A stretch of 64,000 nt of DNA from Eutrigla gurnardus (GCA_963514095.1 OY741267.1:7098048-7162047), one strand, 5' to 3'. Shown: positions 33,218 to 44,992, counted from the stretch's first letter. Notes: a model not told the origin generated them from the sequence alone. Translations and numbers: made by a program.

Positions 33218-34653
33218 CTGTCTGTCTATGTGAACCAAACTTTATCACAATTGAGTGTTACAGCAAATACTCTGACATCTAGAAGAGCTCAGATCAAACT
33301 TTGGTCAACCATTATTTTTGGGCTCTTACATATTCATAACTGACTAAATATGGAACATTTTACTGTCACTATACACTTGAGTAAATACCCAGCATCCCAA
33401 TACATAGGACTGTCACAATAATAAATAAATCAATGAATCGCATGATTACTGTTATAAGAATTTTGTATAACCTCATGTCTTAAAGTTTTCTTTGTTCAGG
33501 TTACAGCTTTATGTGTTGAACTGTTTATTACTTTAGTATCCCCATGGCTGACCTAAATGTTATCAGAGGCCTGGTAGTCATGATGTCTTGTTCTACATGA
33601 AGATTAACTGTCAGTGACGCGTTATCTCCTGTGCCTTTAAAAGACTCAAGTCACAACAGTGATTTGAGCACTTCCTCTGTAGCATCCTCACACGTTGTTG
33701 CATTGTAACTGCTCCTCTTGTACAAGATTAAAGTCAGACGTCGACTTTACTTATGTCTCCGATCTCCTCCTTGGGTGAATTTATTCGTTTACGGAAAAAT
33801 TCTTTTAACAATTACTTTTAATGAGCTAGGTAACTTTGCCAGCCGCGATAATTTACATTTTTCCTTGCGTCTCTCCACCAGAGAATTTTCACTCCGGTGC
33901 ATCGCCGTCTAGCCCTCGTCACGTGTATCAGTTACCTGTCAGTCTCTGTGTGGGGAGACGGACCCCTGGTGTAGCGTAGCTAGTAGCAAACACACTAGTT
34001 GAGATTTGGAGTTTTAAAAAGATGGAACTGGTTTCAAAGCCAAACACGACAGCTGCCGTATATTTAAAAAAAAAAAAGCATTTAGTTGCTATTGTGTTGG
34101 ATTTGTTGTGAAAAAAACAGTAAGCTTGAATATACGAGGAGAGTCTATGGGTTGTATCAATAACAGCGCTTTATTAGCACAAATATCAGGAAAGCATATT
34201 CCGGCAGTTATACGTGCACGGACCTAATAGTCAGCCCAACATAGGGTTAAGCTCATTAAAAAAGGCGCTTAGAACAGAATGCGCAGCTTATTTCATTGAG
34301 ACTCCACATGAGTCTGATTGGCTCATTCAATAGATGCAGGCGGAGCGTAATTTTAGCATGCCGCGGCCTGGTTGGAGCGCTGGGTATCTCCACCCACACT
34401 GGCTCATACGATCCATCCCTCTGGGTGCTGTCATCTATGTATGTGTGTGTATGTTGTCGAGATGCACATATATCATATACTCCTCCCCTGTGCGGCTTCC
34501 GCTAAGGAATGTGTCCTTTGTATGTTGTTTGGCCCCCACCCTTGCTGCTCCCTCGCCTGTGCCTGTGTGTGTGTGTGTGTGTGGTAATTTAAAACATGTG
34601 TGATTAGCTTATGTATTTACATTTTTCTCCACAGTTTACATGTTTTTGTTTAT
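33218..34653. other. No gene identified
   Basis: Contains a possible polyadenylation signal ATTAAA (about 33726), an A-run (34067-34078) and a GT microsatellite (about 34564-34583). An LTR is possible between about 33400 and 34000 but I cannot pair its ends. Confidence 0.5.
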
Positions 34654-34793
34654 GATTGCCATGGTAACGGTTGCTATGGTAACGGTTGTCATGGTTACGG
34701 TTGCTGTGGTACCGGTTGTCATGGTAACCATAGCCATGGCAACTGTTACCATAGTAAACGTAACCATGGCAACGTAACCATGGCAAACGTAAA
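34654..34793. promoter_or_regulatory. Array of RFX/X-box-like palindromes
   Basis: Eight or so near-palindromes of the type GTTGCCATGGCAAC or GTTGTCATGGTAAC, spaced about 15 bases. They fit the X-box consensus bound by RFX proteins (GTNRCC, short gap, RGYAAC). The array may be a minisatellite that happens to match, or a real regulatory block. Confidence 0.6.
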
Positions 34794-34837
34794 CAAAAAC
34801 ACGTAAACCAACACAATAGCAACTAAATGCGTTTTTT

Positions 34838-35430
34838 TCATTCTTTTTTAAATAAAAAAAACTTCTTCTTGCTGAGGAGCTTGTCTCTCTCGACCTTGTT
34901 GTCTGTGTTGTCTGCTGGTGACTCCTGGTTGGCGGTGACCTGTTCTTCAAGGACTTCCTTCTCCTGCTCCTGGTCCAGGGTCTTCTTCTGGAGGTCTTCT
35001 TTGAGCTGAGTTAACTCAGCTCGGAGGCCCTGATTGTCTTCAATGCCGGTGTGGAGGTTAGACACCAGCTCCTGGTTGGATGAGACCTGTTTGTCTTTCA
35101 GGTCCTCCGAATCTTTGAGGAGTGCAGTTGTCAGCTACAGCTGTTTTTCCAGAGCCTCCTTCTGCTGATCCTGCTCCAGGGTCTTGCACTGGTACAGTTT
35201 TTTGAGCTGAGATAATTGGGCTCGGAGGCCTTGAGTGACTTGATTCTCAGCATGGAGGTTAATGTAGTTCTGACGGCAGGCTGAGCCCTGTAAGTTCAGG
35301 CTCTCACTCATGTTGTCATTTAAGGCCTCCTCTTTCTCAGAGAGGTCTTCTTTCAGGGTCTGGATCTCCCCCTGCAGCTGGCCGATAAGAACAGCCTTCT
35401 CATGGGTGACCTCCATCTCAGCCTGGAGCA
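34838..35430 (-). pseudogene. Coiled-coil protein fragment, one stop, cut by hAT
   Basis: On the minus strand a frame runs from the edge of the hAT element (35430) to about 34838, with a single TAG near 35139. The protein is a run of heptads rich in Leu, Glu, Gln and Lys (GLRAELTQLKEDLQKKTLDQ) with an internal repeat of about 50 residues. It resembles myosin-tail or golgin-like coiled-coil proteins but has no identifying domain. Its 5' part was displaced or lost at the hAT. Confidence 0.6.
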
Positions 35431-36170
35431 GTGGTGGACAGTAACGGAGTAAATTTACTTAAGTACTGTACTTAAGTGCATATCCAGAGGATTTGTACTT
35501 TACTTGAGTATTAGATTTCTTTGGTACTTATTACTCTTACTTGAATACATTTCCAAGACAAATACTTTTACTTTTACTCAAGTTATCTATTGGACACAAG
35601 CTGTGTTTGTCAAAGAAGGAAACCTATCACAGTGCACGCTCTCCACTGGGATCTACGTAAAATACCTAATCCCTCCCCATAAGGATACATGGGGAGACAG
35701 AGTTTGTTGTGCTCCTATATTGTCCTTCCTGTAAAGACAAGTGACCTCAACATTGAGTTATTGAAAGCAGAGATGTAGTTTTTTGTAAAACAGTGATTCT
35801 CAACCAGTGGTGTGGGGACCACATTGGTCTTTGAGGGGGTTCCAGTTCCCAATGATAGAGAGTTAGTTGGACGGTGCAGGTTCATTTGGTTACAATTTCA
35901 ATGATTGTTAATGAACATCTGCATCTGCAACATCTGCTGTAGTCCTGTGATCCCATTCATTTTATTTGAAATTTACTCTTACTCTTACTTAAAGTAAATT
36001 TAAAAGCATGTACTTTTGGATACTTAAGTACCTTTAAAAGCAAGTACTTTTTTACTCTTACTCGAGTACCATGTCGACTGAGCTACTTTTACTTGTAACG
36101 GAGTAAATTTTGACCGGTAGTATTTGTACTTTTACTCAAGTACTGGGGTTGAGTACTCTGTCCATCTCTG
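35431..36170. mobile_element. Non-autonomous hAT element, family 2, copy 2
   Basis: Same family as 4663-5475, inverted, ends CAGTGGTGGACAG and the complement of CAGAGATGGACAG. The flanks (GCCTGGAG / CATACCAG) do not match, so one side may have been rearranged. Confidence 0.85.
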
Positions 36171-36269
36171 CATACCAGTAGAGGTTACTTTCTCAGTCTG
36201 GGGCTCTGTCAGACACTGGCACCGGTGGAGCTGACTGGCTCTATACTGTGACTGAAGGAAAAGGCCGAC

Positions 36270-37039
36270 TGTTACACGTCCTCCGACGGTCGGAGGACCC
36301 CGGTGTAACATAGGACAGTGAATGTATGGATGAAAAGAAACCAATGTCACCAAAAGACTGCAATGAATCAGTTTAATTAACCACACAACGGACACAGGGC
36401 GGAGACAACACAAACCCCCTGAGCTATGCAGCGATCACTAAAGAAACGCCCCAAAACAACTAGCTATAATCAAAAACATCCCCAGGACTAACCCCCTAAA
36501 CTAATCCCCTTTGCAGGCACCTTAATGCCTCAAAATACATGGAGTAGTGTCGCCGCTCTAACTGGTGTACTAATACAAGAGGTAACCTACGTGTGGTGAG
36601 GGACACAAATGTATACCTGCAGGTGTCTACCTAAGTTCCCTAACCTCTCCAACCCTGCGCCGGATAGATCTGCAAAACAGACAAAAGTTAACAAACACGT
36701 TGGTAAACGATCAAAACAAAAATGTGCCTAAACAACAAAGTACTAGCCAAGAAAGCACAGTCTGAAACAGCAACCTGCACCAGTCTGAGACCTTCCACCT
36801 TCTCCCCCCCCCCCGTGAAACCAAACTAACAAACATATATATATATAGGGTGTGGGTGTGAGCTGATTGGTGGATGGCTTGATTGCCCTGGCTGATTTCC
36901 TGGCCTCAGCTGCAAGCAATGCAGGAAATCACTGCAGGCCCTCAGTGTGGACCTACTAACAGAGTGGGAAAAACACAGATGAGCCACAGGATCAGAACAA
37001 GTAAACACACAACAAAGCAGAACCCCACCACCCGTAACA
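36270..37039. mobile_element. Solo LTR E
   Basis: Starts TGTTACAC, ends CCGTAACA, 770 bp, with a 5-bp target duplication CCGAC (36265-36269 and 37040-37044). A TATATATATA run (36836-36847) may be the TATA box of the LTR. No internal coding. Confidence 0.8.
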
Positions 37040-37044
37040 CCGAC

Positions 37045-37360
37045 TCATGTCCTATAGAATTAAATTGGAAACATCACTAATAATTTCTGTAGTCTGATGA
37101 GATTAAACACCGGGTTATCAGCAGCCTACCTCTCAAGCATGGGCCTACAGCACATTCAAACTGGACCTAGAGGAAGCAGCTGCACCACGGTTCTGCACAG
37201 ACAAGACAGTCCCACCACACGACCAGGCCTCAGACAAAGAGGTGCTAATGGCTCACACCTGTCCTTATAAAGAGGGGGAGCTTTCTCTAGCCCTACCTAC
37301 AAGGGGCAGTACTCCTAACCAAGGTGCCAGCCCTCACCCTCATGAACAGTAAGAGCCTCT
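37045..37360. other. No gene identified
   Basis: Unique-looking sequence between LTR E and the GT microsatellite. Nothing recognisable. Confidence 0.5.
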
Positions 37361-37389
37361 GTGTGTGTGCGTGTGCGTGTGTGTGTGTT

Positions 37390-37429
<40 letters not shown>

Positions 37430-37441
37430 TCTCTCTCTCTG
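37361..37441. repeat. (GT)n(CT)n microsatellite
   Basis: About 70 bases of GT with interruptions, then a CT run. Confidence 0.97.
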
Positions 37442-37554
37442 GTGCCTGCCCTCACATCAGGAAGAGTCGTGCATCAAGTTCAGGTGTGTAGTCTGCTCAG
37501 TTGTCCCAAGAAAGGTTATTCCAGGGTGCTGGAAAGGAGGCTCTGATCCAGGAT

Positions 37555-38190
37555 CAGACCTCAGATACAGGAGGAGATATTCATATTCTGACTTGGCCGT
37601 GGATCAGTGGATCAGCTCTTTACCCTTGCTGGTCTGTTGGAGCGATCATGGGAGTTTTCCCATCCAGTGTGCATGTGTTTTCTGGACTTGGAGTAGGCTT
37701 AGGACCGTGTTCTGGTGGGAGTCCTGTGGGGGGTACTACAGGAATATGGGGTACTGGGGTCGTTGCTATGAGCCATGCGGTCCTTGAATAACCAAAGTGA
37801 GACTTGTGTCCGTATACTTGTCAAAAGGTCAAAGACATTCCCAGTGTGTGTTGGCCTCCGCCAGGGTTGTCACTTGTTATAGAAGCTGTTTGGGATCTTC
37901 ATAGACAGGATCTCAAGGCCCAGCCGGGGGAAGGGGTGTGTCGGTGATGTGGTTCTGTTGGCTCCTTCAGAACGTGACCTTAAGGAAGCTCTGAGGTGGT
38001 TTGCAGCTCAGTGTGAATGAGTCAGTGCCTCCAAGTCTAGGACCATGGTTCTCTGCAGGAGAACTGTGGAGTCACTATGTGAGTCACCGCCCCAAGTGAG
38101 GGAGCTCAAGTATCTCAGGCTGTTTTGCACAAGTGAAGATCGTGGACCGGGGGCCATTTCCAACTGGGGAAAGGCCCCCGGGTAGACTTC
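37555..38190 (+). mobile_element. Rex3/RTE-type LINE fragment
   Basis: Decayed RT coding sequence. The clearest part (37930-38150) reads VGDVVLLAPSERDLKEALRW, then Met-Val-Leu-Cys, then Leu-Lys-Tyr-Leu, the order of the RTE catalytic domain end and thumb. The catalytic block is disrupted. Both ends are lost. Confidence 0.7.
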
Positions 38191-38296
38191 AATGAACTTA
38201 TACAGGTTTGACCCCCACAACACTTAGAATCTCTGTACAGTTTGCTGTTTGGACTTTTCTGGAGATTCCTCCTTCAGTCTGACCTTCTAGAATGAC

Positions 38297-38319
38297 GATG
38301 GTGATGATGATGATGATGT

Positions 38320-38370
<51 letters not shown>
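38297..38370. repeat. (GAT)n microsatellite
   Basis: Counterpart of 7004-7044. It marks the left side of the V1/V4 duplication. Confidence 0.95.
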
Positions 38371-38371
<1 letters not shown>

Positions 38372-38404
38372 GACTGCAGCATCTCCATCATTTCTGAAGC
38401 TTCC

Positions 38405-38513
38405 ATCAGCCTGAATGCAAACAGACTCCAGCAGGAGGAGGAGCTAAGGCTTCATGTAGAAACTGAAGAGCTGCTGTGTTCTCTCTATTGTTCATTCAGA
38501 ACTAGTGAAGATA
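38405..38513 (+). promoter_or_regulatory. V4 5' flank with empty LTR site
   Basis: Continuous sequence across the point (about 38398-38404) where LTR D is inserted in the V1 paralogue. Core promoter elements are not obvious. Confidence 0.5.
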
Positions 38514-38946
38514 ATGCAGCTCTTTTTAGTTTGGATGATGATGTTCACTTTTCATACTGGTAAGTCAACTTTAACAAGAGAAGTTGAGTGTTGTCATGAA
38601 CCTTTTAATACCATTAAACTCAGTTTAAAGAAATACAAATGTGATGATGAATGATATCTTTGTTCTTTTCAGGATCCTCTGAGGATTTAGTGAAATCGTT
38701 GAAAGATGTAATGCTGGCTTTGGAGGGAGACGATGTGACTCTCTCCTGCAACTATACAGGCTCTGTAACTAACCTCTACTGGTATCAACAGAAGTCCAGT
38801 TCATCTCCACAGCTTCTCATCACGGATTATTCAGAGGAAGTTCCAAGGTTGTCTTTAACACAAAACAAACCATCTAAAGAGTTTCATCTGGGCATCTCGT
38901 CTGCTGCAGTGACAGACTCTGCTGTGTACTACTGTGCTGTGCAGCC
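38514..38946 (+). CDS. V4: intact T-cell receptor alpha/delta V segment
   Basis: Leader exon 38514-38559, donor GTAAGT, 113-base intron, acceptor TTTTCAG, V exon 38673-38946. The frame is open from ATG to the recombination signal. The protein has a hydrophobic leader (MQLFLVWMMMFTFHT), first Cys in TLSCNYTGS, Trp in LYWYQQKSSSS, an acidic framework-3 end (SSAAVTDSAVYYCAV) with the second Cys, and Pro at the edge of the heptamer. The N-terminal strand differs from mammalian V domains (EDLVKSLKDVMLALEGDDVT). After RAG-mediated joining it would supply the V domain of an alpha or delta chain at the T-cell surface. Assignment to alpha rather than delta is inference: fish alpha and delta V genes share one locus. 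It is the only V here with no visible defect. Confidence 0.93.
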
Positions 38947-38984
38947 CACAGTGACAGGAAACACCAAAACTCTGTACAAAAACC
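38947..38984 (+). promoter_or_regulatory. V4 recombination signal sequence (23-type)
   Basis: CACAGTG (38947-38953), 22-base spacer, ACAAAAACC (38976-38984). Confidence 0.96.
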
Positions 38985-39111
38985 TTTGGATCAAAGACAA
39001 CACGATACTGCACAACATCCACTAGAGGGAGTGACACACTGTTAAATTCAATAGTATTGGTTGATAACATATATTCCAGATACTTTTCACTCATGAGACA
39101 CTCATTAGAAA

Positions 39112-40099
39112 CAGTGTTGGGCAAGTTACTTCAAAAGCGTAATGCATTATTTATGACTTGTTACTGTCATTTCAAAGTAATTAGTTACATTACAATATTA
39201 CTGTCTTTGAATTGTAAGGCATTACACTACTTTTACATTACTTTTGCATTACTTTTTGCCAAAATAAAAGGAAATATGGATTCTGTGTTGTCAATAGATC
39301 TTCTTGTGTTCAATGCAGCTCATTACACAGCAGGATGGGATGTTTTTCGCTTCAAAATAAAAGAACGAAAAATTGAAAAGTGCCCTTTTGTCAAAGTGAT
39401 TATTTTCCCCCTAAGAGTGTGTGTGTCTGTGTGGCCCAAATTAATAATAAATAAAACAAAATAATAATAATTTAGATCTACCTTGGTCGGTCACATGATC
39501 CACAACGTGCCTTCACTCTGCCTGCCCTGACGTGCCCAGATATGCCCTGCTGCTGAACGCCAAGCTGCTGGAGACGGCCACTGCTAGTCTCGCGAAACCT
39601 CACTTTTTGACAGACAGGGAGTAAACAACTGGTCCGCTGAGTAGGTTTCGCAGCGGTATTCGTTTGTGCACGGTGTATTCTTGCAAGATGACTGACGAAG
39701 TGAAGTGAGCAATGAGCATCCTCTGTGTCGTCCAACTCTGCACACACACCTCTCACAAGTTAGAGCCGTTAGTTAACCACACACAGCCTGCTGTGGGGGA
39801 AAAGTATGTCAGGCTTTTTTTAGTTTCTGTACGTTTCTCTTGTCATGGGCAAAGTGCATTAGAGAGATATCATGTGTTATTTTACTGTCAAGCTGTTTTC
39901 TCCTATGTTTCTAGAGGCAATGAGGCATAGACTGTTACTTCACTAAAACTATGCAATATACATATTCACATAATTTTGGACTATTACAGTATAAATACAA
40001 CAATAATAGAAGAATTAGAATTTAGATTTTCTCAACCTCTCATTTAACAAATTAAATATAATATGCATACAAATGATGTAACTTTTAGAACCTTGCTGT
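39112..40099. mobile_element. Probable partial DNA transposon
   Basis: Begins CAGTGTTGGGCAAGTTACTT, a start common among fish hAT-like repeats, exactly where the V4 flank stops matching the V2 flank. No matching right end is seen before the LTR at 40100. No coding frame. Confidence 0.45.
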
Positions 40100-41841
40100 T
40101 GTTGGGGATGTAGCAGGAGCAGATTTGGTTATCAACAGCTAATTATTAATGTCAATATGATTATTGATATTAATAATTATATTTAATATATTATCATGAT
40201 ATAATCATGAATAAACGGGGCACCACCCTGGGATCAGGGAAAAGATAACCTCAAACAGTACTCAGTCTCAATATAAGTACTCAGTGAGTTTTATACTCAC
40301 ATGCCAATCATCGTGATCATTGGCATAGAAGTATAAGAACAATCTAACAATTAAAAAGGCGTGAAATTCGAGCACTAGCCTTCACAACCTGCTGTTATCC
40401 AGTGACATATACACAACAAGCACAAGAGGCCGCTAGTTATAATATAATAAGATTTATTAAAATCAGTAATAATGATCACAATCAATAACACTGCAATTAA
40501 CAAAGCCTTAGTGTGTGTGTGTACGTGCATGTGTGTGCGTGTGCGTGTGTGTAGAGAGAGAGAGCGAGAGAGAGAGAGAGATGGCCAGGCGCGACCACCA
40601 GATGGAGCTATTCCTCACAGCGTTCAGGGGCGTAGCCACTGACGTCAGATGGCTTAGCGAGAGAGAGAGAGAGAGAGAGAGAGGGGGAGAGATGGCCGAG
40701 TGCAGCCACCAGATGTAGCTATGTCCTTAGCGTCCGCCGGGAACAGCTGGCGTAGGACACGTGTGTGCGGCGTATGTGTGTGTTAGCGGGACACAAAGAA
40801 AGAGAGAGAGAGAATGCGCAAACAATATTCTGAGGCTCCGAAGGCGTGCAGCTATCACATGGGCGCGCGTGAATGAACTGGCGTTTATTCCGTGAGACCG
40901 GTCTTTTAACTGATAGTAGAGGCTTTCTGAGCTCGCGAATATGGCTGAGGTTAGTCGAAAACACTGTTACAGAAATCAACCCAGCGGCGTGGGTACACAA
41001 TCAGCATTCAAATACAGCAGCACATAACCAACGGACTCGGCGGTCCGCGATCAGAACTTAAAACACATTAACAAGAATTACAAGCATGTCCTACACTATC
41101 GAATATCTGCTTCTGCCCAGACAAATAGCCTCTTACTTTTGTCGATGTGAGATGCGTCGATGTGAGGTTTCCGTCCCGTGCGGTGATGGCGTTTCTTGAC
41201 GCCGGCAACGGACGGTAGTTCGCGGGCGCTCGTTCAGCGCCGGATCCAATTAGTTGAAGAAAACCGTTAGTATTTCTTCCTTCTGCAGGCAATGATAAAC
41301 AATCGCGGGGCTCGGCGATTTAGTCAGCTGATTTCAGACAAAGATGGGTCGAGTTATCCGTTCTGCTGGCAGCTGGGACGAAGAAAGTTTTTTCTTCCTT
41401 CCGCGGGTGAACAGGATGGTCGCGCTGTCAAGGCGATCTCCTCAGGATCCAAAATGATAAACAAAAGAAAAATAAAATGAGTAGAGAAAAAGAGGGGTAA
41501 AACAGTCTGTTGCTCGTCCAGCGAGTTTGGGGAAAAGACTGCGGCCTAGGACAAAGGAAACGCTGCAGACGTAATGTTCACCTCCTGTTGTAACGCGAGT
41601 CACGGTGGAGAGAGGAAGTTCCTCGGGCGGTGCCGGGATATATAGCCTACGGCTGCTTCAGGGGACCCCCCGGGGTTACCTGAAGATTGTCAGCCAATAG
41701 GGCACCAGTTGTGTGACGTTGCCATTTTAGGGGACCCTAAAATGGTGGTTGTAGTTTTTATCTCCTTTGTTCCTTTGTCCTGACCGCATGTGTAGGTTTT
41801 TGTAGGCCACATTGTGTAGTCCTAACGGTGAGGTCCCAACA
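40100..41841 (-). repeat. Element C 3' LTR
   Basis: 1742 bp. On the minus strand a TATATAT box lies near 41635-41641 and an AATAAA near 40884. It is missing about 60 bases near 40510 relative to the other LTR. Confidence 0.9.
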
Positions 41842-41852
41842 GTCCCCCTTTT
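41842..41852 (-). promoter_or_regulatory. Element C polypurine tract
   Basis: AAAAGGGGGAC on the minus strand directly before the 3' LTR. Confidence 0.75.
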
Positions 41853-42016
41853 GGTCTGAAGGTTGAGGTGTGGGACGCAACCTTCGGAGCAACATAAGGG
41901 CCGAACAGTCCATGTATTCCTTGAAACATGTGGTAGTCCAAACAGTCTGTGTATTCCATGGAAAAGAGGTTAAACAGTTAATTCAGGTTAAAGTCCATAA
42001 CTTTGATGGAGGCATT

Positions 42017-42099
42017 GTCTGGACAGAGATTGAGGCAAAGTCTGGGCAGAGATTGAGGCAAAGTCTGGACAGAGATTGAGGCAACGTCTGGGCAGAGAC
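42017..42099. repeat. 23-bp tandem repeat, about 3.6 copies
   Basis: The unit GTCTGGACAGAGATTGAGGC plus three bases repeats within the noncoding 3' part of element C. Confidence 0.85.
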
Positions 42100-42745
42100 T
42101 TCTAACTATCTAACCTATATTAAACATCACTAAGGCACAATTTATACAAACATCAGCATTATCATTTAATTCGGGAAATTTCAAACAGGACATATTCCTA
42201 CTATGAAAAACAGAACAGAAAAAAGAAAGGGGTTAGTGGTTGCGAGGCTTACTCCTGGGGGTTGGAGTTGGGACGTGTGTGGTATCTCTCCAAAACCCAA
42301 CATTTAGTATGGCTTTAGCCTATGTGTATCCTGTTTCCCTATGATAGATAGATTGAGGATGAATCCTATGCCCAGGTTCCTGGGGTCTACTGAGATCGGG
42401 ATTGCATTGCCAAGACTATAAACCAAACGCACTTATGAAGGTTGCACCACAGTTGTAATAGCGGATTGGAGGATTTTCGTGACCAGGTATCTAAGGCATG
42501 TAAGGTGTTATTGAGCAGGCTGGAGTGTAAGTTGACAGTGGCTACGATTCCCTGAGGGGGTGTTGCCTAAGTTTTGCAGTTGTTGTCACTGTGAGAAGGG
42601 TTTGATGTTTAGGTGTTAGTGCATGCGGTTACACCCTACTGTGGCTATGGTGAGTCTTCTCCCTTGTGAGAGGGAGACTGCCTCCCCCTTTCGGATGTGG
42701 CAACTGCGATCTCTAAGAGGTGTGAAAGGTTTGTAGGGCTTGATC
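42100..42745 (-). other. Element C 3' noncoding part
   Basis: Between the end of pol and the repeats. No env-like frame is recognised. A short word TGTAGGGCTTGATCTTATTC is duplicated in tandem at about 42731 and 42756. Confidence 0.5.
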
Positions 42746-44992
42746 TTATTCGCGTTTGTAGGGCTTGATCTTATTCGCATGAACCCACTTGTATGTGGCT
42801 GGGTGCCTTGATTGTGAGACCCTGATGCGGTAAGCCACTGGTGATAGCTTACCGATGATCTCGAAGGTTCGACTCCTCATGAGGATGTCGTCCACATAGA
42901 TGAGGTTACCGCGTGCAGCCGCGTCACTCATCGCCTTGTGGAGAAAAATGTTGAACTCGGCTGGGGAGTTCGAATACCCAAAAGGACAGCGGTTCCAAGT
43001 ATCCTGGCGGTTCCCAAAGGAGAAGGCAAGCTTATATTGGTCTGTTGGATCAACTTTCATTGTCCAGAAACCATTAGCGATGTCTACCGTTGAGAAGAAG
43101 CGGGCTCCCTTGACCTTAGCTAGCTCCTGATCCAGGTGAATCATGGGCCAGCGGGAGAGAGGAACCTGTTTGTTCAGTGGCCGGTAGTCGATGGTGAGAC
43201 GCCATTTCCCAGTGGGTTTCAAGACCGGCCAGATTGGAGGATTATATGTTGAGTTGCATTCCCGGATGATTTGCTTCTCCAGCAATTTATCCAGGATGTC
43301 TCGGATAGACTCGTATGCGGCTAACGGGATCATGTACTGGCGTACGAAGGTCGGTGGCGCATTCGGATCAGTGGGGATGCGGACCGTGTGAAGTTGGGTC
43401 TCCCCACAGTCCTGCGAGTCTCGGGAGAAGATCGGCTGGAAGTCGTGGAACAACTTCCGTAGCGCGTCTCTCTGGTCCTCGGTAGTGAGGGCATCTGCTT
43501 TGGCAAGCTGTTGGGTTATCTCAGACTCAAAGCCCGAATAGGGTTCCTCAGGTGGTTGGTGTGTCTCACCTGAGGTTGCTTCGGTCGATTGAGTCGTTAA
43601 TGCGTAGACGACCAGATCACCCCCTTTTCCCAGTGCTGTGCCACAAATGGCTTCCCCGTGAAGGGTTTCATGACGGGCCATGGTGATCATTGCGGTTGGG
43701 AATGTGAAAAGGACATTGTCTAAGTTTTTACTCCTGGCTAGGGAGGGAGGTAACTCCCCTATGACTGGTATGGTCAGTTCAAAGTCATGGAAAGAGTTGT
43801 CTACCAGCATCCCTATCGGTTTCCGTGCTCCCACCTGGATTGGGGAATGTGTCAGGTTTTGGACCAGGATGTAGGTTGAACGATTGTTCAACTCAAGCAG
43901 GGGCGTGCCACAGACTGTAAGGTTAAGTTCCCAGAAATGGGGTACGGGCTGGAAGAATGCTTGGGAGCCAGGCATCTTCTGTCCCTTAAGGATGGCGAGC
44001 TGGATGGGGACACCTGCGGTCCTGGCAGGGACCATCATGTCAACTTTGCTGGCAACCTGACATGCCTCTGGGATGGTTTGGCCTGATGTCAGGTGTTCAA
44101 GTTCAATGGACGGGGGCTCGCTCTTAGCATTAGCCTGGGACCACAGAATCTGATTGACTGTGTCCAGTTTGGTGCCAAGTCTGACCAGAATATCAGCACC
44201 TAAAAGGAATGGTGGATGTAGTTTGGGCACTACGCTTATGAAATGGTCAACCTGTTTCTTCCCAATACGGATCGAGAGGGCGCACACTCCTACCGCCTTA
44301 AGGAGGGTCTGCGGTGATTCTGCAGAAAGGAGGTGGTGGTTGAGATGCGCGAAAACTGGGAGAGGTTGATGCTGGCACAGCTGGTGGTACAGATCTTGAC
44401 TGACGGCTGTCTTCTCTGACCAAAGCCCCAGGATCGCTTCTGGGACATGGGTGTCATTGAGATGCACACCGCCAACCAGATGAGGGCTGTACAGCGCTGG
44501 GTTTCTGTTCTCCAGCGGACTCAGGAAAGATCCATGGTGTCGGAAAGCGCTCAAGTTGCCGGCTTGGAGTTGTGGGCTCGCAAGCGGTGCGGTTCGAGCA
44601 GAGCCAGGATTAGGCTCTGGAAAAGGCATCTGCATTGGTAGAGGGTCTCTGGACTCTTGGATGACGGTGACTCGTTCGTCGGAGGCCATCAGGCCACCTG
44701 AGGGGTGGAGCGGTTTTGGCGTCTCGACCTGAGCCCAGATGCGCCCCTGATGGCAGTCGATAAGCGGTGCCAGCCGGTCCTGACCAATGAGAAGTGGTTC
44801 GGTGTCAATGGCACAAATGTGGAGGGGGTGCACAAGAGTGACTCCCTGAAACGTGAGGTCCACCCACGCACATTCTGTGATGGGTGACCTGTCCTGCGTG
44901 TAGCTGGTGATGCTAACGTGGCAGGGCTCAATTTGAAGTGGTTTACCTAGGGAGAGCATGGTTCGGGTCATCCCGCAAAGGTGCGTTGGCAC
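42746..44992 (-). pseudogene. pol: Element C pol: protease end, second protease-like unit, truncated RT fused to integrase end
   Basis: The frame opens near 44992 just after a one-base shift in the retropepsin. It contains two similar blocks, one ending LLIGQD (about residues 71-76) and one ending LLGADIL (about 267-273), each followed by an LIDCHQGRIWAQ or LDTVNQILWSQ type stretch, as if the protease tail region were duplicated. The RT follows, with WRLTIDYRPLNK and the catalytic YVDD. Immediately after it the frame passes, still open, into a Tyr/Lys-rich end (WVHANKIKPYK) that matches retroelement integrase C-termini. RT thumb, RNase H and the integrase core are gone. Confidence 0.82.

Noticed and set aside
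37361..37787. Valine/cysteine-rich ORFs
   Set aside because: Produced by the GT microsatellite and a decayed RTE LINE.
20416..38984. V segments as non-rearranging novel immune-type receptors
   Set aside because: Recombination signals follow the V ends, and no J, transmembrane or ITIM-bearing exons follow.
40515..40718. Arg/Glu-repeat ORFs in the element C LTRs
   Set aside because: Produced by GA and GT microsatellites within the LTR.
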